DNA of 64,000 nucleotides from Pseudomonas fluorescens (GCF_001307155.1 NZ_CP012830.1:3656501-3720500); one strand, 5' to 3'; positions 39,807 to 48,309 are shown, counted from the first letter of the stretch. Notes: generated by a model not told the origin, from the letters alone. Program-made: numbers and translations.

Positions 39807-39893
39807 ATGGATTGGCTGACGGGGGGCGTAGACAACGACCCCGACCTGCAAGGATGCGGGTCATCGGCGGTAACTTTCCTTAACGAAAAATGA
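39807..39893 (+). CDS. Possible 28-residue ORF, unknown
   Basis: ATG at 39807 opens a 28-codon frame between the holin and the DUF642-like gene. No strong ribosome site and no recognised similarity. It is followed by the inverted repeat TGCGGTA-AG-TACCGCA (39895-39910), which could be an operator or insertion scar. Confidence 0.2.
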   Translation: MDWLTGGVDNDPDLQGCGSSAVTFLNEK

Positions 39894-39942
39894 GTGCGGT
39901 AAGTACCGCATGACTCAATCATTCAACTCAACAGGTAAATAC

Positions 39943-40524
39943 ATGAACGTTATCAATAAAACTATTGCTCCACTCGCATTGTCCGCTGCATTGCTTGGCG
40001 TTGGCAGCAACGCTTTTGCCGCCAACCTTCTGATCAATGGCAGTTTTGAACAGCCAGGTTGCAGCAGTAGTTGTGTTCTGGACACCCCGGCGAAAACAAA
40101 CTTTATCACTGGCTGGACAACCTTTCTGTCGGGTGCGGAGTACTTCAATATGCCGGCGTCGATCCCGAGCTCCGTCGCGGCAGACGGTGTGGTAATCGTT
40201 GACCTTGCCAACTACGCCTATCTGAACGGTGGCGGGATTCAGCAAAACTTTGAAACCGTTATCGGTGCTAAGTATCGGCTGACGTTTAGTGCCGGTAACT
40301 CCAAGTATGGCGGCCGTTCGGGCGACGGTATTATTCAAGTGAAAGTGGCGGGGCAAACGACCAGTTTCAATACACCTACCGCGTCAGGAGTGGCAACGGT
40401 ATGGGACACCATTACTTATGACTTCACCGCAACAACCGCTCACACCACACTCAGCTTTTCGAATGAACAGAACCCGAACTATAACTTTGCCTTTATCGAT
40501 AAGGTTGTCGTCGAGCGCTTGTAA
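39943..40524 (+). CDS. Secreted DUF642-like protein, cargo gene
   Basis: Protein of 193 aa with a Sec signal peptide (MNVINKTIAPLALSAALLG..., cut after SNAFA). The mature part begins ANLLINGSFEQPG and contains GWTT, VDLANY, GGIQQNFETVIGAKYRLTFSAGN and a final FIDKVVVE, the pattern of DUF642 / galactose-binding-like beta sandwiches. Two closely spaced Cys (GCSSSC) may form a disulfide. An exported protein of this type has no role in tail assembly, so it looks like a moron gene. Family assignment is by eye. Confidence 0.7.
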   Translation: MNVINKTIAPLALSAALLGVGSNAFAANLLINGSFEQPGCSSSCVLDTPAKTNFITGWTTFLSGAEYFNMPASIPSSVAADGVVIVDLANYAYLNGGGIQQNFETVIGAKYRLTFSAGNSKYGGRSGDGIIQVKVAGQTTSFNTPTASGVATVWDTITYDFTATTAHTTLSFSNEQNPNYNFAFIDKVVVERL

Positions 40525-40541
40525 TTAGTTCGCCTCGGCCC

Positions 40542-40631
40542 ATGAAGTATCTAGACAAAGTTCTCGATAACGTCCTGGGCTTTCCAGGTGCATTAGACGG
40601 CGGGGGAGACCGCCGTCCGGTGGTGATTTGA
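40542..40631 (+). CDS. Possible 29-residue ORF containing a hairpin
   Basis: ATG at 40542 opens MKYLDKVLDNVLGFPGALDG... (29 codons, TGA at 40629-40631). A strong hairpin, GACGGCGG / CCGCCGTC (40596-40617), lies inside it without a T-run. No clear ribosome site. It may instead be untranslated sequence structured to process or slow the message before the tail genes. Confidence 0.25.
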   Translation: MKYLDKVLDNVLGFPGALDGGGDRRPVVI

Positions 40632-40660
40632 CGCAGTAATACTCGAACAGGAAACCGCTT

Positions 40661-41185
40661 ATGTCTCCAAGCGTTATCAATAAACCCTCGGAGCTGATTT
40701 TCGCTATCGGTGAGGCACTTCGGCCGATTTATCCAGGCCTGAAGGTTGGGGGATATCAGGATTTCGATGGGGTTGTCGATGATGCCTGGGTCCTGATCGC
40801 GATTCAGCGCGATGCCGCGGGCACCCGCGCCAACGATGGGCGTATCGCTCATGTCCTGACGATCTCGCTGCAAGGCGTGGTCGCCGGGAAGAGCGGGCAT
40901 TCAGGGCTTGAGGCCTGCAATCTCGCCAGCGCACTGAAGGATATCGTCACGGATAACCGTTGGGGCGTATCGGGAGGGCAATGCGACCTGCCGATGAGCA
41001 TCGAGGCAGTGCCGTCGACGTTCACCAGCGGTGAGCAGGTGTACGACGCATGGACAGTTTCGTTTTCCCAGACGCTGTACTTCGGCTCGCCGTTGCTCGA
41101 TGAGCCAACGGGCACACCGAAGTTCGCGTTCACCTCGCAGGTCTCGAACATCGACGATCCGGATCAATACACAGCGCTTGTTTAA
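40661..41185 (+). CDS. R-tailocin module 1 protein, tail terminator-like
   Basis: Protein of 174 aa preceding gpV, in the place held by PA0615 in the P. aeruginosa R2 pyocin locus. The sequence IGEALRPIYPGLKVGGYQDFDGVVDDAWVLI followed by short beta-rich segments resembles tail terminator/completion proteins that cap the tube. No catalytic motif. The functional call is inference from position and fold impression; the gene itself is well supported. Confidence 0.65.
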   Translation: MSPSVINKPSELIFAIGEALRPIYPGLKVGGYQDFDGVVDDAWVLIAIQRDAAGTRANDGRIAHVLTISLQGVVAGKSGHSGLEACNLASALKDIVTDNRWGVSGGQCDLPMSIEAVPSTFTSGEQVYDAWTVSFSQTLYFGSPLLDEPTGTPKFAFTSQVSNIDDPDQYTALV

Positions 41186-41206
41186 CAAGCACTCAAGGAG
41201 TGGCCC

Positions 41207-41818
41207 ATGTTTGACGCTCTTCTACGTATGCAGCTCGGTCCGATCATCGAGCGCTTGGCCGAAATGGAGACCGAGTTCGAAGACCTGCACCGGCGTGCCG
41301 ACAGCTTCTGTCGCATCGGCGTGTGTGTAGAGGTCGATGCCGCCAGCAACACCTGCAAGGTCAGCCATGGGGATCTGCTGACGCCAGCGATCAGGTTCTT
41401 CAACCCGAGTGCAGGCGAACAGAGTGAATCGCGCATCCCTTCCGAGGGTGAGCAGTGCTTGCTGCTGAACTATGGCGGCGGCGATGGCGCCGGGCAATCG
41501 GTCGCCTTGTTCGGCCTCAACAGCAATCGGTTCCCGCCGGTTTCGACCGTGGCCACGCTGACACGTCGTCGACACAAGGACGGCACCGAAAGCAGCTACG
41601 ACGATGCAAGCCATGTCCTGAGCTGGACCAATGGACAGACGACATTCAAGGGCTCGCGTGAGTCGGTCGAGTTGACTGTCGGCCCGGCCCGGCTGGCGCT
41701 GACCCCTGAGGCCATCGAGCTGAAGCTGGGCGCAGTCGGCGTGCTGCTCGACGCCTCTGGCGTTCACTTCCTCGGCCCTTTGGTGGATCACCAGGGGCGA
41801 GTCATCAGTACGGCATAA
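41207..41818 (+). CDS. Baseplate assembly protein V (module 1)
   Basis: gpV-family central spike protein (203 aa). An N-terminal OB-fold (CVEVDAASNTCKVSHGDLLTPAIRF...GEQCLLLNYGGGDG) is followed by a C-terminal beta-helical part rich in short repeats (GPARLALTPEAIELKLGAVGVLLDASGVHF). It is the puncturing tip of the contractile tail. It is followed 10 nt later by the gpW gene, as in P2 and R-pyocins. Confidence 0.9.
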   Translation: MFDALLRMQLGPIIERLAEMETEFEDLHRRADSFCRIGVCVEVDAASNTCKVSHGDLLTPAIRFFNPSAGEQSESRIPSEGEQCLLLNYGGGDGAGQSVALFGLNSNRFPPVSTVATLTRRRHKDGTESSYDDASHVLSWTNGQTTFKGSRESVELTVGPARLALTPEAIELKLGAVGVLLDASGVHFLGPLVDHQGRVISTA

Positions 41819-41828
41819 GGGACTTCCC

Positions 41829-42161
41829 ATGATTGGAGTCGATAGAAATACCGGAGCAGCGGTCGACGACTGGCTGCAGTTTGTGCAGCGCGCAACCCGC
41901 GCACTGACCACCCCGCTGGGCACTCGTCAAAAGCGTCCGCTGTATGGATCGCTGGTGCCCGATTTGCTGGGGCAGAACGTTGGCGACGACATGTTGATCC
42001 TTGCGCAGAGCCACGCAGCACAGGCGTTTTACAACAAGGCAAACGGTATCGATGATTTTCAGCCTGAGGTCATCGTCGCCAGTCGTCGAGGGGCGGGGCT
42101 GTTGTTGCGCTTCGCCGGCACCTGGAAAAACCGCAAACAGACATTCGAGGTCGTGACATGA
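41829..42161 (+). CDS. Baseplate protein W, GPW/gp25 family (module 1)
   Basis: Baseplate wedge component (110 aa) with the gp25/gpW core (TPLGTRQKRPLYGSLVPDLL...), which initiates sheath polymerisation. It overlaps gpJ by 4 nt (ATGA). Confidence 0.92.
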   Translation: MIGVDRNTGAAVDDWLQFVQRATRALTTPLGTRQKRPLYGSLVPDLLGQNVGDDMLILAQSHAAQAFYNKANGIDDFQPEVIVASRRGAGLLLRFAGTWKNRKQTFEVVT

Positions 42162-43153
42162 GCATGCTGATACCCGGTCAAAACCAGTTGGCTGAGCCGG
42201 CGATTGTCACGGTCGAGGCGTTCGAGGCGCTGCTCGCAGAATTCAAGGCGTTTGTCGTCGACTACGTGGCCGCCCGTTCACCGGAAACTGCCGCCAAACT
42301 GCAAGTCAGCCTCGACAACGAAAGCGAGCTGCTGACCCTGGCCCTTGAGGCCTTTTGTGTGCGGCTGCAAACCCACGAACGCAAATACAACGCCCGCATC
42401 AAGCAGATGCTCGCGTGGTGGGCGACCGGCAGCAACCTCGACGCCCGCCTCGCGGACATGGGTCTTGAGCGTCAGGTACTGGACCCGGGAAATCCGGCGG
42501 CATTCCCGCCGATCCCACCCACTTATGAAAGCGACGACAATGCCCGGCTGCGTTACTACCTGGCGCCGCATGCACCGGCAGCGGGTTCGCGGATGCAGTA
42601 TCGCCGCGAGGTGTTCACCCTCGGCGAACGGCCCGCAGTGAAGGTCGAAACCACGGCCCCGGGTGTGGTGACGGTGACCTACAGCTTTGATCCGGATGGC
42701 TACGCGGCGCAGGTCAAGGATGGCAACGGGTGCCGAACAGCGCCTGGCGAGGTGAGGGTCACCGTGCTGTCGCGAGAGGCTGACGGCACGCCGTCTGCGG
42801 ACCTGCTGGACGGGGTTCGCCGGCACTTTGCCCGCCCTGACGTGAGGCCCGAAACGGATCTCGTTACGGTGCAGGCCGCCGAAATCAAGCGCTACAAGAT
42901 CCGGGTGGTCGCGAAGATCAACGCCGGACCGGATTCGGGTCTGACCAAGGTGGCCGCTGAGCAGCAGTTGCAGGCATATGCCGATGCGTGCCATCGGCTG
43001 GAAGGGCGGGTCGATCCGAGCTGGATCGATTACACGATACATACCGCCGGCGCGGTACAGCTGGAGATCCTCGAGCCAGTGGAGCCCATCGTGACCACAG
43101 CCTTCCAGGCTCCGTACTGCACGGGTGTCGAGGTTGAGGTGCTGACGCTATGA
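42158..43153 (+). CDS. Baseplate protein J (module 1)
   Basis: gpJ-family baseplate wedge protein (331 aa). The pattern RKYNARIKQMLAWWATGSNLDARLADMGLERQVLDPGNP and the central baseplate J-like domain (EVRVTVLSREADGTPSADLLDGVRRHF) are typical of P2-like tails. It overlaps both neighbours by 4 nt. Confidence 0.93.
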   Translation: MSMLIPGQNQLAEPAIVTVEAFEALLAEFKAFVVDYVAARSPETAAKLQVSLDNESELLTLALEAFCVRLQTHERKYNARIKQMLAWWATGSNLDARLADMGLERQVLDPGNPAAFPPIPPTYESDDNARLRYYLAPHAPAAGSRMQYRREVFTLGERPAVKVETTAPGVVTVTYSFDPDGYAAQVKDGNGCRTAPGEVRVTVLSREADGTPSADLLDGVRRHFARPDVRPETDLVTVQAAEIKRYKIRVVAKINAGPDSGLTKVAAEQQLQAYADACHRLEGRVDPSWIDYTIHTAGAVQLEILEPVEPIVTTAFQAPYCTGVEVEVLTL

Positions 43154-43809
43154 GTGATCAAGCTTCTCGTCCGAGCCTGTTGCCGGCGAACAGTTCGCCG
43201 CTGGAAAAAGCGCTCGATCTCGGTTTTGGTCAATTGCTCGATCGCATTGCTCTGCCGTTCCCTGAATTGATGAATCCAGCGAAGACACCGTCGGCGTTCT
43301 TGCCGTATCTCGCCGCAGATCGTGGTGTCAGCGAATGGGACGCGGGCGCCAGCGAGTCAGAAAAGCGTTTGACCGTCTCACTGTCCTGGCAGATCCAGCG
43401 GCAGGCCGGAACCAATAAAGCGTTGAGTCATGCCGTCGAATCGCTGGGTTTCACACCGAATATCTCTGCCTGGTACGAGCAGCGACCTCTCGGTAACCCC
43501 TACACCTTCGACGTGCAGGCGATCATCGGTCGAAGCTGGTCGAGTGGCGATCACAATCGCTTGATACGCCGCGTCAATGCGGCGAAGAGCGAGCGAGACG
43601 ATGCAACCATCACCGTCGTTCACGAAACGAGCGGCGACCTGCGTGTTGCTGCGGGTGCTGATCCTGGGCTGAGTATCAGCGACGACAGTCAACCGGGCGC
43701 ATTGCCTGAAGTGAGGCTGCACGCTTGGCTTGCAATGCACAGCGCCGCACACACGCCGCTTTCCGATGGCGAATTATTCCTTTTTGGGGCGCTGCCTGAA
43801 TACGACTGA
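43150..43809 (+). CDS. Tail protein I (module 1)
   Basis: gpI-family baseplate protein (219 aa), which connects the wedge to the fibre. The motif FPELMNPAKTPSAFLPYLAADRGVSEWDAGASESEKR is a good match to the P2 gpI family. It is followed after 58 nt by the fibre genes. Confidence 0.92.
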   Translation: MSDQASRPSLLPANSSPLEKALDLGFGQLLDRIALPFPELMNPAKTPSAFLPYLAADRGVSEWDAGASESEKRLTVSLSWQIQRQAGTNKALSHAVESLGFTPNISAWYEQRPLGNPYTFDVQAIIGRSWSSGDHNRLIRRVNAAKSERDDATITVVHETSGDLRVAAGADPGLSISDDSQPGALPEVRLHAWLAMHSAAHTPLSDGELFLFGALPEYD

Positions 43810-43867
43810 CAGGCGCTGGGGTGTCTCAGCGCTACACCATTAACGATTACGACCTCAGGGCGCAGCT

Positions 43868-44398
43868 ATGACAGAAGACATTACGCGCTTGGTTCGCTTC
43901 ACTTCCGCCGGTCTGGATGAAGTGTTGCAGGCAAAAAACCAAGGCTTGAAAGGTGAGATTACTCACATCGGTGTGGGCACCGCTCGCTATGACCCGAACG
44001 GTTCGGAAACAGCCCTTCGCGATGAGCGGCAACGGGTGGCGATTGTTGACTACGAGGACCTTGGTTCCCGGCAGCTACGGATGGCCGCGCTGTTCAGCGG
44101 TCCGGATGAATACGAGATTGGCGAGTTTGGCTTCTATCTCGCCAGCGGCACGCTGCTGGCGGTGTACTCGGTCGCTGGAAAGCTGCTGACGTATAAGGCC
44201 AGCGCCGCTCGTGTATTGCAAAAATTCACCCTCGATATTTCGCCATTGCCGGCGGACAGCGTGACCATTGTTGTCGGTAGTGAAAACCTCAATGTGTTGC
44301 TGGCTGAGGAGATCTCGATCATGGCTGCGGCCTCGATCGGCAACATGTCCCGCCATGTTGATCTGATGTTGCGGGTTATGGATCTTGAAGCGAAATAG
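43868..44398 (+). CDS. Short tail-fibre base protein (module 1)
   Basis: Protein of 176 aa starting MTEDITRLVRFTSAGLDEVLQAKNQGLKGEITHIGVG, resembling the N-terminal, baseplate-attaching part of tail fibres. The middle has beta-rich segments (YEIGEFGFYLASGTLLAVYS). It ends after the helix SIGNMSRHVDLMLRVMDLEAK, where a normal R-type fibre of about 700 aa would continue into a shaft. The receptor-binding part therefore seems to be a separate gene (44576-45361). The role is inferred. Confidence 0.7.
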   Translation: MTEDITRLVRFTSAGLDEVLQAKNQGLKGEITHIGVGTARYDPNGSETALRDERQRVAIVDYEDLGSRQLRMAALFSGPDEYEIGEFGFYLASGTLLAVYSVAGKLLTYKASAARVLQKFTLDISPLPADSVTIVVGSENLNVLLAEEISIMAAASIGNMSRHVDLMLRVMDLEAK

Positions 44399-44405
44399 GG
44401 GGGGC

Positions 44406-44576
44406 ATGAGTGTTCCACATTTGACGAACTTCGACGGTGCTGTTTTGGGCTTTGAAGTGGTGTGCGCATCCGCTGATCGCGCTTCAACGCTGGACGCGAA
44501 TATGAACTATGGCTTTCATAAACTTGTAGCGGCGTTTAACGCTGGTGCTGAAAAGATAAACTTTACCAGGGGTTGA
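44406..44576 (+). CDS. Small fibre-locus protein, 56 aa
   Basis: ATG at 44406 follows a GGGGGGG run 5 nt upstream and opens 56 codons (MSVPHLTNFDGAVLGFEVVC...). No known domain. It ends TGATG, overlapping the next gene by one base. It could be a structural linker or a remnant of a fibre shaft. Confidence 0.55.
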   Translation: MSVPHLTNFDGAVLGFEVVCASADRASTLDANMNYGFHKLVAAFNAGAEKINFTRG

Positions 44577-45361
44577 TGATGGGAATTGAAACAACTATCA
44601 CAAAGGTTGTAGATGCATGTGAAAAACTTACCCAGACGGTGACTGATCAGATCGGCAAGATCGATGCGCGCATGGACGCGGCATTAGGTCAGTTCACTGC
44701 ATGGCGCGGCGCCGTACAGGCAAAGGATATTAACGGGCGGGCCTCTTACTCACAGATTATTGATTTGACCGGGTTGTCTACTAATATTTTTTATCCGGTT
44801 TGGTGGCGAATGCCTGGCAACGAGCAGGGCATTTCCGAGATCTTGATATCCAGGAACTACAGCCTCGACAGTGAAAAAAATCCGTTCAACAACAATTTTG
44901 AAGTCCATGTGGCTGGCTTGAATTTGCAGATGGAGGGGTGTGGGATTCCCTGGAATGGCGATGCAAACTTCCTGGCAGTAAAACGGGTTTCTCAAACGTA
45001 TCGGGAAACCGTTCGGCGCGTTGAGTTTGGGATGCTTTCGTATGTCCGTCCGGTAACAGGCGTCAAGCCGATTTATCTTAATCAGGTTTCCGGTGCGCTG
45101 GTGAACTCTCCGCAGGAGTCGGGATGCTATTTGCGTGGCGGACTGTCCTATATCATTACAAAAAGTTTTGAAGCGCCGGTGAAGTACAGTCGTTCTGATG
45201 CTGAGGTTGAACTGAGTCAAGCTGTAACTTCTGAATATGAGATTTCGTGGAAGGTAAAACCTTTTGCAGTTACCGCGCCTGAGTTGGGCACAACGTATCC
45301 CGAAAACAGAATGGCTTATACGTTTGACAACGATAAACGCTATGCAGCAAAAGGGGTTTAA
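44576..45361 (+). CDS. Putative receptor-binding fibre tip (module 1)
   Basis: Protein of 261 aa. An N-terminal coiled-coil-like segment (about 5-40: ITKVVDACEKLTQTVTDQIGKIDARMDAAL) precedes a beta-rich domain with many aromatic residues. It is visibly more AT-rich than its neighbours (runs such as TAATATTTTTTATCC), a sign of recent replacement, as expected for a specificity domain. Starts at 44576 or 44579 are both possible. No similarity recognised beyond position between fibre base and the small assembly gene. Confidence 0.6.
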   Translation: MMGIETTITKVVDACEKLTQTVTDQIGKIDARMDAALGQFTAWRGAVQAKDINGRASYSQIIDLTGLSTNIFYPVWWRMPGNEQGISEILISRNYSLDSEKNPFNNNFEVHVAGLNLQMEGCGIPWNGDANFLAVKRVSQTYRETVRRVEFGMLSYVRPVTGVKPIYLNQVSGALVNSPQESGCYLRGGLSYIITKSFEAPVKYSRSDAEVELSQAVTSEYEISWKVKPFAVTAPELGTTYPENRMAYTFDNDKRYAAKGV

Positions 45362-45363
45362 AG

Positions 45364-45666
45364 ATGACCGGTTTTATCAAAGAGCTATTGCTTGACTCGG
45401 GTGAGACGCTGATCAATGTGCCAACTGATCGCCCCACATTGGTAGCGCTTGGATTCAGTGAGGCCCGAGCCGATGAGCTCTGCCTTGAAGCTGAGCGCGT
45501 AGCGAAGTCGGTGGCAGTCGGGGCAGCGCGTCGTGCCCTGTACGTAGCTGAGGCTGATCCGTTGTTTCTCGAGTGGCAATACGACGAAACACCTGAAAAG
45601 GAAAAAGCGTGGCGCGATAAGGTGGCCGAAATCAAGGCGCTCTATCCGTTACCTGATCGCACCTGA
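45364..45666 (+). CDS. Small fibre-associated / assembly-chaperone-like protein
   Basis: Protein of 100 aa. Its C-terminal half (ADPLFLEWQYDETPEKEKAWRDKVAEIKALYPLP) resembles the C-terminal region of phage tail-fibre assembly proteins. It starts 2 nt after the fibre tip gene, the usual place for a Tfa-like chaperone, though it is shorter than standard Tfa. It is followed by two hairpins. Confidence 0.6.
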   Translation: MTGFIKELLLDSGETLINVPTDRPTLVALGFSEARADELCLEAERVAKSVAVGAARRALYVAEADPLFLEWQYDETPEKEKAWRDKVAEIKALYPLPDRT

Positions 45667-45672
45667 ATCCCC

Positions 45673-45731
45673 AACCGCGTAAGCGGTTTTTTTTCGCCCG
45701 CACAAAGCCCCTGCAATGGGGCTTTTGTGTT
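45673..45731 (+). terminator. Two consecutive hairpins between fibre and sheath genes
   Basis: The first hairpin, AACCGC-GTAA-GCGGTT with T8 (45673-45694), is a canonical intrinsic terminator. The second (45703-45731) has stem AAGCCCC / GGGGCTT with TTTTGTGTTG after it. They sit inside the single long run of tail genes, so transcription must read through or restart before the sheath gene. Confidence 0.8.
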
Positions 45732-45754
45732 GTTGAGTCTGGAGAAATTCGTAA

Positions 45755-45955
45755 ATGTCCAATCGTCAGAAATACACCGTCCTCATCCCGTTCCCCACCG
45801 GTGGTGGCCATTGGTCGAGTGTTGGCCAACAGCTCGAACTGCTCGACGTTGAGGCCTCTGCTCTGCGCAGCGCTGGCCGTCTGGAGCTAACCAGCGTCCT
45901 CGAGACCTCCCCAATCACCCCGGCCAAAAAGGCCACCATCAAGAAGGCTGAATAA
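45755..45955 (+). CDS. Small conserved protein before sheath (module 1)
   Basis: Protein of 66 aa (MSNRQKYTVLIPFPTGGGHWSSVGQQLELLDVEASAL...). It precedes the sheath gene by 2 nt, mirroring the DUF2635 gene before the second sheath. It has no obvious domain; the C-terminal tail is lysine-rich. It is perhaps a sheath accessory protein. Confidence 0.65.
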   Translation: MSNRQKYTVLIPFPTGGGHWSSVGQQLELLDVEASALRSAGRLELTSVLETSPITPAKKATIKKAE

Positions 45956-45957
45956 CC

Positions 45958-47124
45958 ATGGCTGAGGTTTTGAACTTCGAGCACAACGGCATCACCGTCA
46001 ATGCCACCGAATCCCCCGAGGCCATGGGTGGCCTCGGTGACAACGTCATCGGTCTGGTCGGCACGGCGCCGAATGCCAATCCGCTGATCCCGAAAAATAC
46101 CCCGTTCCGCATCAACAGCTTTACCACCCATGCGCAGCTCGATCCGACAGGCGCCGAGGCGGGCACGCTGTATCAGGCGGTTTACCAGATCCTGAAAGTG
46201 GTCAAGGTGCCGGTGTATGTGGTCATCGTCGAAGAGGGCGCGACCCCGGCCGACACCCTGAACAACGTGATCGGCGGCAACGAAGCGCTGACCGGTCGCA
46301 AGCTGGGCCTGGCCGCACTGAGCGGTGTGCCTGAAGACCTGACCATCATCGGTGCGCCGGGCTTTACCGGCACCAAGGCGGTGGCCAGTGAGTTCGCCTC
46401 GTTCGGCAAGCGCATCAAGGCCCGTGTGGTACTCGATGGCAAGGACACTTCGATCGCCGATCAGGTGACCTACAGCAAGGAACTGGGCGGTGCGGATCTG
46501 GGTTTCGACCGCTGCCTCGTCGTGCACAACATGCCTGCGGTGTACTCCAAGGCGGCGAAGAAAAACGTGTTCCTGGCGCCTTCGAGCCTGGCTATCGCGG
46601 CCTTGGCCAAGGTCAAGCAATGGGAAAGCCCGGGCAATCAGGTGACCTACGCCGAAGACGTTTCGCGGACCGTGGAATACAACATCCTCGACACCTCGAC
46701 CGAGGGCGATCTGCTCAACCGCTACGGCATCAGCTACTACGCCCGGACCGTTCTCGGCGGCTTCTCGCTGCTGGGTAACCGCTCCATCACCGGCAAGTTC
46801 ATCAGCTACGTCGGCCTGGAAGATGCGATCAGCCGCAAGCTGGTCAAGGCCGGCCAGAAAGCCATGGCCAAGAACCTGACCAAGTCGTTCATGGATCAGG
46901 AGGTCAAGCGCATCAACGACTGGCTGCAAACCCTGGTCGCCGACGAAACCATCCCTGGCGGCAGCGTGTACCTGCACCCGGAATTGAACAGCGTCGAGAA
47001 GTACAAAAACGGCACTTGGTTCATCGTCATCGACTACGGCCGGTACGCGCCGAATGAACACATGGTTTATCAACTCAACGCCCGCGATGAAATCATCGAG
47101 CAGTTCCTGGAGGATGTTCTCTAA
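45958..47124 (+). CDS. Tail sheath protein 1 (gpFI family)
   Basis: Contractile sheath subunit (388 aa), whose collapse drives the tube into the target cell. The P2/R-pyocin type is indicated by GLGDNVIGLVGTAPNANPLIPKNTPFRIN, the central domain, and the C-terminal GGSVYLHPELNSVEKYKNGTWFIVIDYGRYAPNEHMVYQLN strand-exchange region. It overlaps the tube gene by one base. Confidence 0.94.
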   Translation: MAEVLNFEHNGITVNATESPEAMGGLGDNVIGLVGTAPNANPLIPKNTPFRINSFTTHAQLDPTGAEAGTLYQAVYQILKVVKVPVYVVIVEEGATPADTLNNVIGGNEALTGRKLGLAALSGVPEDLTIIGAPGFTGTKAVASEFASFGKRIKARVVLDGKDTSIADQVTYSKELGGADLGFDRCLVVHNMPAVYSKAAKKNVFLAPSSLAIAALAKVKQWESPGNQVTYAEDVSRTVEYNILDTSTEGDLLNRYGISYYARTVLGGFSLLGNRSITGKFISYVGLEDAISRKLVKAGQKAMAKNLTKSFMDQEVKRINDWLQTLVADETIPGGSVYLHPELNSVEKYKNGTWFIVIDYGRYAPNEHMVYQLNARDEIIEQFLEDVL

Positions 47125-47630
47125 TGTTTACCAACCGCGTAAGACAGGCCATCGCGGCCACCCTGCAAGGCCTGCCGTTGTCAGCAACGGTGGAAGATTT
47201 CACCCCGCCGAAAATCGATTTCGACATGGAGCCGATGACCGGCGGGCGCTTTATCGCCGAGGAAATGGCCAAGAGCGGCAAAGTGCTCAACGCCACGTTG
47301 AACCTGCAAGGCACTGGCCCGGAAATCATGCTGGCGCTCGGTGTGAAACTGGGTGAAGACATCCTGTTGAATGTCCGCGAAGCCGGTCAGGACCAGGATG
47401 GCAACACCTGGTTCACCTATCACACCGTGGGCGGCAAGCTGAAATCCCTGAGCGAGGCGAAGCTGAAGATGGGCGAAAAATCCATCACAACGCTGGAGCT
47501 GTCCTGCCGCACCTACAACCGTCTGGAAAACGGCATCCCGGTGATCGACATCGACGTGCGCACCCAGAAGTTCGTGCTCAACGGCGTCGACATTCTCGGC
47601 GACGCCCGCCGCGCCGTGCTGCTGCCTTAA
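47124..47630 (+). CDS. Tail tube protein 1 (gpFII family)
   Basis: Inner tube subunit (168 aa) of the P2 FII family, with the beta-barrel signature LPLSATVEDFTPPKIDFDMEPMTGGRFIAEEM and C-terminal VIDIDVRTQKFVLNGVDILGDARRAVLLP. A 91-nt gap separates it from the chaperone gene. Confidence 0.94.
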   Translation: MFTNRVRQAIAATLQGLPLSATVEDFTPPKIDFDMEPMTGGRFIAEEMAKSGKVLNATLNLQGTGPEIMLALGVKLGEDILLNVREAGQDQDGNTWFTYHTVGGKLKSLSEAKLKMGEKSITTLELSCRTYNRLENGIPVIDIDVRTQKFVLNGVDILGDARRAVLLP

Positions 47631-47721
47631 GCGACCGCAACACCTTCCTGTATCGCCGTCTTCACCTGCTGGTTTCCGGCTTGCTGCGGGCGGCTTTTTT
47701 GTATGAGCAAGGAATCATTTC

Positions 47722-48309
47722 ATGTCCTGGATGCCGCCTAAACATGTCCTGTTGTCGCCGATTACCGGTGACGATGAGTCGCAGCTCGAGCAGATCCAAC
47801 TCAAGCCGCTGTACTACGCCGCGCAGAAAGAGGCGCTGGCCCGCGCCGGCGAGGATGAGGACGATCAGTTCTTCGAACTGGCCAAATTGGCCACCGGCCT
47901 GTCGGTCAAGGAACTGGATCAGCTCAAACGCCCGGACTACGTAAGCATTGCGCAGTACGTGCACGAAATGTCGACCCGCCCGGCGTCGTACTTTCTACAG
48001 CAGGCTACCGAGGCTGGCGAAGTTTCGGACGACGATCCCGATCAGGTGCAACTGCTGCAACCGCTCAATGTGGCGGGCCGCTGCATGACTTCGCTGACCC
48101 TGGAAATGCCGGTGCTGCGCGCCACCAAGGCGATGAAAAAACTGAAGACGGCCAAGGAACGCGCCGAATTCATCACCGCCCATTGCACCGGCCTGATGCT
48201 TCCCGACCTGGCCTCGCTGACCGTGCCCGACTGGACCCAGTTGCAGGTGCGCATTGACGATTTTTTAAACAAACCGGCGGACTTCTTTCGGAACGCGACA
48301 TCGAAGTAA
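47722..48309 (+). CDS. Tail assembly chaperone 1, zero-frame product (gpE-like)
   Basis: Protein of 195 aa between tube and tape measure, where tail assembly chaperones (P2 gpE, lambda gpG) lie. It has no catalytic motif; the N-terminal helical region ends with ELAKLATGLSVKELDQLKRPDYVSIAQYVHEM. The 3' end carries an in-frame -1 frameshift heptamer at 48264, so part of the ribosomes should make the longer product. Confidence 0.8.
   Translation: MSWMPPKHVLLSPITGDDESQLEQIQLKPLYYAAQKEALARAGEDEDDQFFELAKLATGLSVKELDQLKRPDYVSIAQYVHEMSTRPASYFLQQATEAGEVSDDDPDQVQLLQPLNVAGRCMTSLTLEMPVLRATKAMKKLKTAKERAEFITAHCTGLMLPDLASLTVPDWTQLQVRIDDFLNKPADFFRNATSK

Noticed and set aside
47631..47721. Terminator between tube 1 and chaperone 1
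   Set aside because: A T-run (TTTTTTG) is present but no convincing stem precedes it.
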